Positions 1-5,835 of a stretch of DNA of 8,080 nucleotides are shown here, piece after piece. A program made the position numbers and the translations under genes. The DNA comes from an uncultured Actinomycetes bacterium (GTDB lineage: Bacteria > Actinomycetota > Thermoleophilia > Solirubrobacterales > Thermoleophilaceae). The number at the start of each line of letters is the position of its first letter. Positions within the stretch are counted from its first letter, which is position 1. Under the pieces are notes generated by a model. It had not been told where the DNA came from. It ran no database searches and worked only from the letters and a program-made list of their open reading frames with translations. The DNA is taken from NCBI GenBank assembly GCA_946481495.1, contig CAMLNW010000123.1, positions 1 to 8,080 on the forward strand. Reading direction: 5' to 3'.

Positions 1-318
1 GAGCAGCGTGTAGCCCGAGAAATAGCGTCGAAGCACAACGTCGAGGCTCACGTGGTGGCGAGCCGCGCGACGGGCCTGAGCCAGGACGGCGTCGGGAAGC
101 GGCGGCGATCGGTCCTCACGCACCTCGATCGCCGAGAAGCAGTAGTCGAGCGCAGCCGTCTGGGCGGAGCGCAGTCCGTCGACGTACTCGGGGCTCCGAA
201 CCAGGGCGGGGTCTGCGACCGCGTAGACACGAGTGGCGACGGCCCGCTCGATCTCGGGGCGGCGGGCTTGCAACCGGTCGGCTAGGACCCGAGTCTGCTC
301 AATCGCTGCTCGCTGCAC
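1..318 (-). CDS. PucR-family-like transcriptional regulator, N-terminal part (partial, runs off left edge)
   Basis: The minus strand is open from a GTG at 316-318 to the left edge, giving 106 residues. The visible protein begins VQRAAIEQTRVLADRLQARR and ends with ARRAARHHVSLDVVLRRYFSGYTLL (residues 82-106). An Arg/Ala-rich helix followed by a V-S-L-D-x-V-L-R-R-Y-x-x-G-Y segment is characteristic of the N-terminal region of PucR/CdaR-type regulators of actinobacteria. Those proteins carry a C-terminal helix-turn-helix, which here would lie outside the window. The GTG start is supported by a GAGGAG Shine-Dalgarno at 327-332 with an 8-nt spacer. No ATG start exists in this stretch. The target pathway cannot be inferred from this fragment. 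The family call is from motif memory, and the DNA-binding domain itself is not seen. Confidence 0.72.
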   Translation of the reverse strand, partial: MQRAAIEQTRVLADRLQARRPEIERAVATRVYAVADPALVRSPEYVDGLRSAQTAALDYCFSAIEVREDRSPPLPDAVLAQARRAARHHVSLDVVLRRYFSGYTLL

Positions 319-606
319 TCGTTGGCCTCCTCGCTCGCGACCGACGCCGGGCCGCAGTGGCCAGCTCTGTGGAAACGCTCTTCCCGACCCGTCTCCAGAG
401 ACTATAAACACACGTATTTCCAACCATACCGTGCGATCACCAGCGATAGGAAGGGCGAACTACGAACCACGCGCTAGGGCAAGTGGCTTGCTTTCGGATA
501 GGCATGTCGGCTTACACCACGAGCGGATCCGTCCTCGCCCGTTGCCAATGTTGGTCGACGCTGCGACCCTGCCGTGCAGAGCTCCCTCCCCGAGCGGCTC
601 TACTAG
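319..606. other. Non-coding stretch between the PucR-like gene and tRNA-Pro
   Basis: These 288 bases separate the 5' end of the PucR-like gene from the 3' end of tRNA-Pro; both are read on the minus strand. They contain the SD and candidate -10 of the regulator gene and a somewhat A+T-richer patch around 400-480. Plus-strand open frames through here carry no recognisable protein motif and depend on translating the tRNA in the wrong sense. I see no convincing intrinsic terminator for the tRNA. Confidence 0.6.
401..406 (-). promoter_or_regulatory. Candidate -10 element for the PucR-like gene
   Basis: TATAGT on the minus strand matches the TATAAT consensus at 5 of 6 positions and stands out in an otherwise G+C-rich region. 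It would give a leader of roughly 75 nt before the GTG at 318. No good -35 is seen at 16-19 nt; the nearest TTGGAA is only 11 nt away. An imperfect dyad at 411-433 occupies the place of the -35, so activator help is possible. Confidence 0.35.
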
Positions 607-680
607 TCGGGGCGACTGGATTCGAACCAGCGACCGCTCGGCCCCCAGCCGAGTGCGCTACCAGACTGCGCCACGCCCCG
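607..680 (-). tRNA. tRNA-Pro (anticodon GGG)
   Basis: Reading the minus strand from 680 to 607 gives a complete cloverleaf. The acceptor stem CGGGGCG/CGCCCCG is perfect. The D stem is GCGC/GCGC with a 9-nt loop. The anticodon stem CTCGG/CCGAG encloses loop CTGGGGG, so the anticodon is GGG, decoding the proline codon CCC. The variable loop is 5 nt, the T stem is GCTGG/CCAGT (one G-U pair) with loop TTCGAAT, and the discriminator is A (position 607). A C1 at the 5' end is typical of bacterial tRNA-Pro. The CCA tail is not encoded, since CTAGTA follows, so CCA must be added post-transcriptionally. A weak -10-like TAACAT lies at 690-695 on the same strand, about 10 nt before the mature 5' end. 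Confidence 0.97.
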
Positions 681-727
681 AGGGAGCGGATGTTAGACGG
701 GTGGGGGCCGGGACGCCAGTCGTGGGG

Positions 728-733
728 TAGCGT
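728..733 (+). promoter_or_regulatory. Leaderless-type -10 element of the GST-like gene
   Basis: TAGCGT fits TANNNT and ends 8 nt before the ATG at 742. The bases directly before the ATG (TTCGCCCC) hold no Shine-Dalgarno. The same spacing recurs before znuA, zur and the 6342 gene, which supports transcription starting at or next to the start codon. No -35 is evident. Confidence 0.4.
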
Positions 734-741
734 TTCGCCCC

Positions 742-1500
742 ATGTCCGATCAGCCGAAGCTCGTCCTGCACAAGGTTCCGTTCTCGCATCCCTGTCTCGC
801 GGTCGAGGCGGCGCTCGACCGCCATGGACTTGAGTACGAGACCGTCGAGATGGTGTCCGGGACGCACGGCGACACGGTCGAGGGCGTCTATGGGGAGGGG
901 AACCGCACGGTTCCGGGACTGCTCGTCGACGACGAGCCGGTTCATGGGACGACTGCGATCTTCGAGAAGCTCGACGAGCTGGTCGACGACGCCGACCTCT
1001 ACCCGGGCGCGGTCGCGGCTGCGATCCGCGAGGCCGAGCGTGGGATTGCGGAGGATCTCCAGACCGCAGGGCGCAACCTGATCTTCGGCGCTCTCCATTT
1101 CCGCCCGGAGGCACTCGGTACCTTCGCCGGAGCTGGTCTGCTCGATCCCGCAGGGACCGACTTCGCGATCAAGCTGGCGCGCGGCGCTTGGCGCTACCTC
1201 GGCATTACCGCGGTCGGGCTCGCGGAGACGCTCGCCGCGTTACCGGAGCAACTCGACATCGTCGACGAGCTGATCGAGGGCGGCGTCGTCGGCGGCGACG
1301 AGCCGACGGCGGTCGACTACCAGCTCGGCTCCTCGCTGCGCCTGCTGCTGGAGATCGGCGACGTGCGGCCTTTGATCGAGGACCGGCCGGCGGAGGCGCT
1401 GGTCGATGCCTGGTTCGAGCGTGGGCCGGCGGACATCCCAGCGGGTGCGTTTCCGGCCGGCTGGGTGCCGGATCGGTCCGGCGCTCAGAGCGCTGCCTGA
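742..1500 (+). CDS. Glutathione S-transferase-like family protein
   Basis: The 252-residue product is predicted to be cytosolic. Its N-terminal part fits a GST/glutaredoxin-type thioredoxin fold: strand KLVLHKVPFSHPC (residues 6-18), with a Ser/Cys pair in the position of the catalytic turn, then a helix. Next comes NRTVPGLLVDDEPVHGTTAIFEKLDE (residues 54-79), which has the cis-proline (P58) and the strand-loop-helix that usually contacts the thiol substrate. The C-terminal half is largely helical, and GDEPTAVDYQLGSSL (residues 185-199) resembles the conserved N-capping/Asp motif of GST C-terminal domains. Substrate is unknown. Actinobacteria usually use mycothiol rather than glutathione, so glutathione itself may not be the co-substrate. 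The gene ends inside the tail of the convergent TauE-like gene (16-bp overlap). Confidence 0.8.
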   Translation: MSDQPKLVLHKVPFSHPCLAVEAALDRHGLEYETVEMVSGTHGDTVEGVYGEGNRTVPGLLVDDEPVHGTTAIFEKLDELVDDADLYPGAVAAAIREAERGIAEDLQTAGRNLIFGALHFRPEALGTFAGAGLLDPAGTDFAIKLARGAWRYLGITAVGLAETLAALPEQLDIVDELIEGGVVGGDEPTAVDYQLGSSLRLLLEIGDVRPLIEDRPAEALVDAWFERGPADIPAGAFPAGWVPDRSGAQSAA

Positions 1501-2246
1501 ACGAGCATCGCGCCGCCGGCGACGACGAGCATCGCACCGATTCCCTTGAGCAGGACCGGCTCCGAGAGCCGGCCGGTCAGTCGTGAGCCGAGCAGCGCGC
1601 CGGGTATCGAGGCGGCTCCTCCGATCGCCAGCAGGTCCCAGTCGACTCCGGCCGGCGAGTGGCCGAGCACGCCGGCGACGCCGACGCAGACTCCGACCGC
1701 GAGGTTCGTTCCGACGGCCTGATGGGCGCTGCCGCCGACCCAGCGCAGCAGGGCCGGCATCCGCAGCGCGCCGAGGATCAGGCCGATCAGTCCGCCGAGC
1801 ACTCCGATGCCGAGACCGCTGAAGACGATGCCGGGAATGCTCGGGCCCGCTCGTTCGTCACGGCGCGGCCGCTCGCTCCCGCCCGGCCAGAGCATTCGCA
1901 CGCCGAAGTAGAGCAATGCCGCCGCGATCGTGACCAGCAGCGCGGCATCGGGCAACAGCCCGGACGCATAGCCGCCCGCCACCGCCCCGACCATCGACGG
2001 CGGGGCCATCCAGGCAAATACCCGCCAGTCGATCCTGCCGGCGCGAATGTGGACGATCGCCGCGGCCGTCGCCGCAACGCCCGAGATGCCGACGTTCGCG
2101 CCTGCTCCAGCCGTCGGGCTCGAGGCGACAGCGACGATCGCCGGCAGCCGGATGTTGCCGAACACGAGGCCGACGGCTCCGCCGACGAGCGCGACCGTGA
2201 AGCACCAGACCGCTACCGCGGCGAGTAGGAGAGGATCGGACTCCAT
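1485..2246 (-). CDS. TauE/SafE-family membrane permease (sulfite/organoacid exporter family)
   Basis: The protein is a 253-residue, strongly hydrophobic integral membrane protein with about eight predicted transmembrane segments. It shows the two-fold internal repeat of the TauE/SafE (DUF81) family: GGAVGLVFGNIRLPAIV at residues 22-38 corresponds to GGLIGLILGALRMPALL at 151-167. The family motif GTNLAVG is at residues 179-185. A charged cytoplasmic loop (GGSERPRRDERAG, about 122-134) links the halves. Family members move sulfite, sulfonates or other small anions, but the substrate here cannot be told. The ATG at 2244-2246 lies 9 bp after the stop of the upstream YibE/F gene, so the two are probably one operon. 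The SD is weak (GAG about 8 nt upstream). The 3' end overlaps the convergent GST-like gene by 16 bp. Confidence 0.85.
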   Translation of the reverse strand: MESDPLLLAAVAVWCFTVALVGGAVGLVFGNIRLPAIVAVASSPTAGAGANVGISGVAATAAAIVHIRAGRIDWRVFAWMAPPSMVGAVAGGYASGLLPDAALLVTIAAALLYFGVRMLWPGGSERPRRDERAGPSIPGIVFSGLGIGVLGGLIGLILGALRMPALLRWVGGSAHQAVGTNLAVGVCVGVAGVLGHSPAGVDWDLLAIGGAASIPGALLGSRLTGRLSEPVLLKGIGAMLVVAGGAMLVQAAL

Positions 2247-2255
2247 CGGCGTCGC

Positions 2256-3407
2256 TCAGTGTGAATGGCCGTGCGGCTCGACCGCCGCCAGCTCGTCGGC
2301 CGACATCCGGCGCGCGAGCACGCACGCCAGGGCGGTTGTGATCGGCACGGCCGCGATCAGGCCGATCGAGCCGACCAGCGTCGCCACGATCTCCTTGGCG
2401 ATGATCTCCAGGTTGACCGCGTCGAGGAAGTCGATCTGGCCGGAGCTGAAGATCAGCAGCAGCGGCAACGAGGCGCCGACATATGCGAGGACGAGCGTGT
2501 TCACGGTCGCCGACACATGGTCGCGGCCGACATCCATGGCGCGTGTGAACAGTTCGCGAAAGTTCTGGCCGGGATTGGCGGCGCGAAGTGCCAGCACCGT
2601 CGACGACTGGCTGATCGTCACGTCGTCGAGCACCCCGAGCGCGGCAACGATCATCCCGGCGAGCAGCAGCCCGCGCAGCGACACGCCGGCGTCGTTGATC
2701 TGCAGGAAGGTCGCCTCCTCGCTGGCGAGTCCGGTCAGATGGGTCATGTCGGTGAACAGCACGGCGAGGCTGACCGTGACCAGCAGCGACGCCGCGGTTC
2801 CGACGATCGCCGCGAGGCTCTTCGGCCCGGCGCCGTGGGCGAGCAGGATCGTCGCCAGCATCACCGCGACCGATCCGACGATCGCGACCGCCAGCGTGCT
2901 CTCGCCGTTGAGGATCGCCGGCACCATGAAGCCGAGCACGACGGCGAGGCTGAAGCCGAGCCCGACCAGCGACATCGCCCCGCGCCAGCGGCCGAACAGG
3001 ATGACCACGCCGGCGAAGATCAGCACCAGCAGCAGCAGCGGGCTCTGACGGTCGAAGTCGGAGATCGAGTACTCGCGGCCGGGGACCGGGTCGGCGCCTG
3101 GGGGCACGACGTTCTTGACGACGCGCAGCACGTCGCCCTCGGAGACGTCAGGGTCGATCGTGCCGTTGTCGAGCACCAGCGACTTGACGGCGCCGTTGTC
3201 TTCGCCGCTCTCGAGCCGGATCCTGACCTCGCGGCAGACGTCGGTCTCGAGCCCAGAGCAGGCGAACTCGCTTACCGACATGACCGTCGCGGTGTCCGAC
3301 TTGGTGACGATCGCCTCGCCGACCTTGGTGTCGACGTCGCCCGGCCAGAGCAGCGCCATCCCGACCACCGTGGCCAGGGCCAGCACGGCGACGAGCGCCG
3401 CAAACAC
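2256..3407 (-). CDS. YibE/F-family multipass membrane protein
   Basis: This is a 383-residue protein. A hydrophobic N-terminal anchor (residues 1-20) is followed by an extracytoplasmic segment of about 100 residues with two cysteines (C50, C58). A membrane domain of roughly seven helices starts near residue 123. The hallmarks of YibE/F proteins are present: GVLDDVTISQSSTV (residues 258-271), and GRDHVSATVNTLVLAYVGAS (residues 294-313). The C-terminus ends in a short His cluster (HGHSH). The molecular function of the family is not established. The start used is GTG at 3405-3407. No ATG/GTG/TTG lies between it and the upstream in-frame TAG, and the SD is poor, so a non-standard start a few codons upstream (which would include an Arg before the anchor) cannot be excluded. 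It is the first gene of a probable operon with the TauE/SafE-like gene. Confidence 0.88.
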   Translation of the reverse strand: MFAALVAVLALATVVGMALLWPGDVDTKVGEAIVTKSDTATVMSVSEFACSGLETDVCREVRIRLESGEDNGAVKSLVLDNGTIDPDVSEGDVLRVVKNVVPPGADPVPGREYSISDFDRQSPLLLLVLIFAGVVILFGRWRGAMSLVGLGFSLAVVLGFMVPAILNGESTLAVAIVGSVAVMLATILLAHGAGPKSLAAIVGTAASLLVTVSLAVLFTDMTHLTGLASEEATFLQINDAGVSLRGLLLAGMIVAALGVLDDVTISQSSTVLALRAANPGQNFRELFTRAMDVGRDHVSATVNTLVLAYVGASLPLLLIFSSGQIDFLDAVNLEIIAKEIVATLVGSIGLIAAVPITTALACVLARRMSADELAAVEPHGHSH

Positions 3408-3532
3408 GCGGGTGATGCTGCTCGCGCCGATGCGCGGAATAGAAGCAGCGGCTGCGGACCAATGCGCCGGATCGGGCCGTGCCGGCTACCGCGCCGACGC
3501 GAAAGCGCCGGCTCTGTCACTCTTACCGGCCG

Positions 3533-3844
3533 ATGGCACGAAGCAATACGAAGGATCGCAAGCGTGGCAAGCCCTCCATGAAGGGCGAGGCCCGGCGCTA
3601 CTCGAAGCTCCCGCGCGAGGAGATCGACAAGATCGACTACAAGAACATCGCGCTGCTGCAGCGGTTCATCACCGAGCGCGGCAAGATCCGCTCGCGCCGT
3701 GTCACCGGCCTCAGCCGTCGCGACCAGTCGAAGATGGCGCGTGCAGTCAAGCGCGCCCGCGAGGTCGGTCTGCTGCCTTACGTCGACGCCAGCAAGGCCG
3801 TCGAGCGCGTTGGCGGCGGTGGCCGTCGCCGCGAGCGCGAGTAG
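3533..3844 (+). CDS. rpsR: Ribosomal protein bS18, cysteine-free (zinc-independent) form
   Basis: The product has 103 residues. The S18 core is unmistakable: [20 protein letters not shown] (residues 30-49), [20 protein letters not shown] (50-69) and [15 protein letters not shown] (70-84). It binds 16S rRNA in the small-subunit platform with bS6. There is no cysteine anywhere, so the zinc-binding CxxC...C pattern of C+ S18 proteins is missing, and RVTGL replaces the RVTGxC version. The C-terminus adds a Gly/Arg tail ([10 protein letters not shown]). ATG at 3533 is chosen because [10 protein letters not shown] is a normal S18-like basic N-terminus; an upstream in-frame GTG at 3479 would add 18 residues with no S18 similarity. 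It stands alone, away from the usual rpsF-ssb-rpsR-rplI order, and beside metal-transport genes. It may therefore be a second copy. No Zur box is visible upstream. The stop is 4 bp from the convergent CDF stop. Confidence 0.93.
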   Translation: MARSNTKDRKRGKPSMKGEARRYSKLPREEIDKIDYKNIALLQRFITERGKIRSRRVTGLSRRDQSKMARAVKRAREVGLLPYVDASKAVERVGGGGRRRERE

Positions 3845-3848
3845 CTCC

Positions 3849-4763
3849 CTAGCGGTTCCGCTCCAGCGCGATCGGGCCCTGCTCCTTGTGAGCGTGGTCG
3901 ACCTGGATCGTCGTGTGGTCGATCCCGAAGCGGTCGTGCAGCAGTAGCTCGAAGTCACGTCGCCGCTGGTGACAGTCGCAGTCAGGCTCGAGCAGCACGT
4001 GCGCGGTCAGCGCCGGGAAGCCCGAGGTGACCTCCCAGACGTGGAGGTCGTGGACCTCGACGACGTCGGGCTCGGCGGCCAGCGCGGCCGCGACCTCGCC
4101 GGGGTCGATGCCGGGCGGCGCGCCCTCGAGCAGGATCCGCCCGGAGTCGCGCAGCAGGCCCCAGCCGGCGCGGATCATCAGCGCCGCGACGATCAGCGCG
4201 GCGATCCCGTCGGCCTGACCGAAGCCGCTGATCAGGATCACGGCGCCGGCGACGGCGGTCGCAATGAAGGCGAAGAGGTCGGTGAGGATGTGCTGGTAGG
4301 CGCCCTCGACGTTGAGGCTGTCGCGGTTCGCGCCGGCGAGCACCCAGGTCGCGACGATGTTGACCGCGACGCCGATCAGCGCGACGACGAGCACTAGTCC
4401 GCCCTCAACGTCCGGCGGATCGATCAGCCGCCGGATCGCCTCGAAGCCGATCACGGCGGCGAGCGCGAGCAGCGTCGCGCCGTTCGCCTGCGCCGAGAGG
4501 ATCTCGGCGCGACGCAGGCCGTAGGTGTAGCCGCCGCGCGGCGGTCGCTTGGCGAGATGGCCGGCGAACAGGGCAAGGGCGATCGCGGCCGCGTCGGTGA
4601 GCATGTGCGCGGCGTCGGAGAGCAGCGCCAGCGAGCCGGCGACGATCCCGGCGACGACCTCGCCGGCCATCAGCGCCAGGATCAGGCCGAGCGCGATCCA
4701 GAGGCGCTGGTGGTCGCCCTCGCGCACGGCGATGCGATGGTGGTGTGAGTGGTCGTGGCCCAT
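3849..4763 (-). CDS. CDF-family cation efflux transporter (ZitB/CzcD-like, probably zinc)
   Basis: This 304-residue inner-membrane antiporter family exports Zn(II) or related divalent ions in exchange for protons. The N-terminus is His-rich (HDHSHHH, residues 3-9) and about six transmembrane segments follow. The transport site is intact: SDAAHMLTD in TM2 (D50, H53, D57) and AYQHILTD in TM5 (H158, D162). The His/Asp set is typical of zinc-type CDF proteins. The family linker GGYTYGLRRAEILSAQANG is at 77-95. The cytoplasmic C-terminal domain holds VVEVHDLHVWEVTSGFPALTAHV (about 234-256), with its metal-binding histidines. The ATG at 4761-4763 is preceded by no clear SD. A TAGCCT at 4776-4781 (minus) could be a -10 giving a very short leader. 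The gene is divergent from znuA, across a 102-bp region that carries a Zur-like box placed close to znuA. Confidence 0.93.
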   Translation of the reverse strand: MGHDHSHHHRIAVREGDHQRLWIALGLILALMAGEVVAGIVAGSLALLSDAAHMLTDAAAIALALFAGHLAKRPPRGGYTYGLRRAEILSAQANGATLLALAAVIGFEAIRRLIDPPDVEGGLVLVVALIGVAVNIVATWVLAGANRDSLNVEGAYQHILTDLFAFIATAVAGAVILISGFGQADGIAALIVAALMIRAGWGLLRDSGRILLEGAPPGIDPGEVAAALAAEPDVVEVHDLHVWEVTSGFPALTAHVLLEPDCDCHQRRRDFELLLHDRFGIDHTTIQVDHAHKEQGPIALERNR

Positions 4764-4817
4764 GCCCTATGGCGCAGGCTACGCGGGCAGGCAAGGAAGC
4801 GGGACTCATTACCGTTT

Positions 4818-4831
4818 CGCCCGACCGGGCG
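4818..4831. repeat. Short G+C-rich inverted repeat in the CDF/znuA intergenic region
   Basis: CGCCCG-AC-CGGGCG forms a 6-2-6 dyad immediately upstream of the Zur box and overlaps the predicted znuA -35. It may be a second protein-binding site shared with the divergent CDF gene, or chance in G+C-rich DNA. Confidence 0.3.
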
Positions 4832-4858
4832 ACAAACGAGAATCATTCTCATTAAGCT
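4829..4858 (+). promoter_or_regulatory. znuA core promoter (leaderless type)
   Basis: GCGACA (4829-4834, 4 of 6 matches to TTGACA, including GACA) is followed by an 18-nt spacer. Next is TAAGCT (4853-4858, TANNNT), which ends 7 nt before the ATG at 4866. There is no SD before this ATG, so the transcript probably begins at or next to the start codon. The spacer is occupied by the Zur-like palindrome. Confidence 0.55.
4837..4851. promoter_or_regulatory. Zur box (zinc-uptake repressor operator) upstream of znuA
   Basis: The 15-mer at 4837-4851 contains GAGAATCATTCTC, a perfect 6-1-6 inverted repeat. Read on the minus strand it is TGAGAATGATTCTCG. This matches the actinobacterial Zur consensus TGAAAATGATTTTCA, as I recall it, at 12 of 15 positions. 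It is A+T-rich in a G+C-rich setting and lies between the predicted -35 and -10 of znuA, where a bound repressor would block RNA polymerase. The gene for a Fur/Zur-family protein is about 1 kb downstream. A Fur iron box is the main alternative, but the ZnuA-type target favours zinc. Confidence 0.82.
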
Positions 4859-4865
4859 GGCGGCG

Positions 4866-5825
4866 ATGCGAACCGTCCGGTCGATCTCCGCCGCCCTGAT
4901 CTCCGTTGCCTTCCTCGCGCTGGTCGCGAGCGGCTGTGGCGACGACTCCTCCGCGCCGTCCGGTGGCGAGAGACCAACGGTCGTGGCGACGACCACGCAG
5001 GTCGCCGATCTCGTCCGCGCGGTGGGCGGTGACCGCGTCGATGTCGAGCAGCTCTTGCAGCCCAACTCCGATCCGCACGGCTACGAGCCACGGCCGAGCG
5101 ACGTCAAGGCGCTTGCCGCGGCGGACGCGATCTTCCAGTCCGGGGGTGAGCTCGACGAATGGCTCGGCGACGTGATCGACAGCTCGGGCAGCGACGCCCC
5201 GCGCGTCGAGCTGATCCAGACGGCCGAGACGATCGGACCGAAGCAGGCTCACGATCACGGCGACAGCGCCGATCCGCACTGGTGGCAGAACCCGCGCAAC
5301 GCGATCTTGGCCGTGGCGGCGATTCACGACGCGCTGAACGCGGCCGACCCCGACGGACGCGCGGGCTACGAGGCCAATGCCCGCTCCTACTCGGAGCGGT
5401 TGCGCCGGCTCGACCGCAACGTCGCCGCCTGCGTCGACGAGATCCCGCCGGCGCGGCGCAAGCTGGTCACCACTCATGATGCCCTCGCCTACTACGCCGA
5501 CCGCTACGGGATCGAGGTCGTCGGGGCGCTGATCCCGTCGCGATCGACCGCCGCGCAGCCGTCGGCTGGTGATACCCAGACGCTCGTCGAGCAGATCGAG
5601 CGCGAGAACGTCAGGGCGATCTTTCCGGAGAGCTCGATCGATCCGAAGCTCGAGCGCGCCGTGTCACATGAGACCGGCGCGTCTGTCGGGCGGCCGCTCT
5701 GGTCCGACACGCTCGGTCCAGCCGACTCCGACGGCGCGACCTACATCGAGTCGATCCAGTCGAATACCGAGGCGATCGTCGACGGGCTGACCGGCGGCGA
5801 GCAGAGCTGCAGGCCGAACGTCTGA
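4866..5825 (+). CDS. znuA: ZnuA-like zinc ABC transporter substrate-binding lipoprotein
   Basis: The 319-residue product is a cluster A-I metal-binding protein. The N-terminus MRTVRS plus a hydrophobic stretch ends in lipobox LVASGC, so C24 should be lipidated and anchor the protein outside the cytoplasmic membrane. The family ligand pattern is intact: H71 in DPHGYEP, H138 in DPHWWQNP, H204 in TTHDALAYYADRYG, and D281 in WSDTLG. A histidine at the third ligand favours zinc over the manganese-type glutamate. A short His/Asp loop (QAHDHGDSADPH, 127-138) replaces the long His-rich loop of some ZnuA proteins. ATG 4866 is chosen because it gives a clean lipoprotein signal and lies just after the Zur box and -10; the longer frame from 4749 would start inside the CDF gene. 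No znuB or znuC follows. A convergent zur gene comes 10 bp downstream. Confidence 0.93.
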   Translation: MRTVRSISAALISVAFLALVASGCGDDSSAPSGGERPTVVATTTQVADLVRAVGGDRVDVEQLLQPNSDPHGYEPRPSDVKALAAADAIFQSGGELDEWLGDVIDSSGSDAPRVELIQTAETIGPKQAHDHGDSADPHWWQNPRNAILAVAAIHDALNAADPDGRAGYEANARSYSERLRRLDRNVAACVDEIPPARRKLVTTHDALAYYADRYGIEVVGALIPSRSTAAQPSAGDTQTLVEQIERENVRAIFPESSIDPKLERAVSHETGASVGRPLWSDTLGPADSDGATYIESIQSNTEAIVDGLTGGEQSCRPNV

Positions 5826-5835
5826 GGCGACGTCG

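Noticed and set aside
530..600. Possible intrinsic terminator downstream of tRNA-Pro
   Set aside because: Only 4-5 bp stems can be drawn (for example GGTCG/CGACC), without a T-run, so the evidence is not above background for this composition.
233..833. Plus-strand open frames that read through the tRNA region, with peptides such as RGDWIRTSD and GATGFEPAT
   Set aside because: These peptides are the well-known result of translating a tRNA gene antisense. The tRNA-Pro cloverleaf on the minus strand is complete, and the flanking translation has no protein-like features.
512..1114. Long minus-strand open frames opposite the GST-like gene
   Set aside because: Their composition is Arg/Pro/Ala-rich, as expected for shadow frames in G+C-rich DNA. 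They overlap the tRNA and the well-supported GST gene.
3479..3532. Upstream GTG start for rpsR adding 18 residues
   Set aside because: The added segment [18 protein letters not shown] has no S18 similarity and no SD. ATG 3533 gives a normal S18 N-terminus. It would also add the only cysteine.
1583..3581. Several long plus-strand open frames, up to about 438 codons, across the TauE and YibE/F region
   Set aside because: They are antisense to two clear membrane-protein genes and their products are low-complexity (His/Asp/Arg or Ser/Thr/Ala-rich) without motifs.
4749..4865. Longer znuA frame starting at 4749
   Set aside because: It begins inside the divergent CDF gene, crosses the Zur box and promoter, and would bury the lipoprotein signal 39 residues inside the protein.
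3272..4899. Other open frames antisense to rpsR and the CDF gene (for example 3272-3958 minus and 4405-4809 minus)
   Set aside because: They are shadows of conserved genes, with Arg/Ser/Ala-rich translation and no start-signal support.
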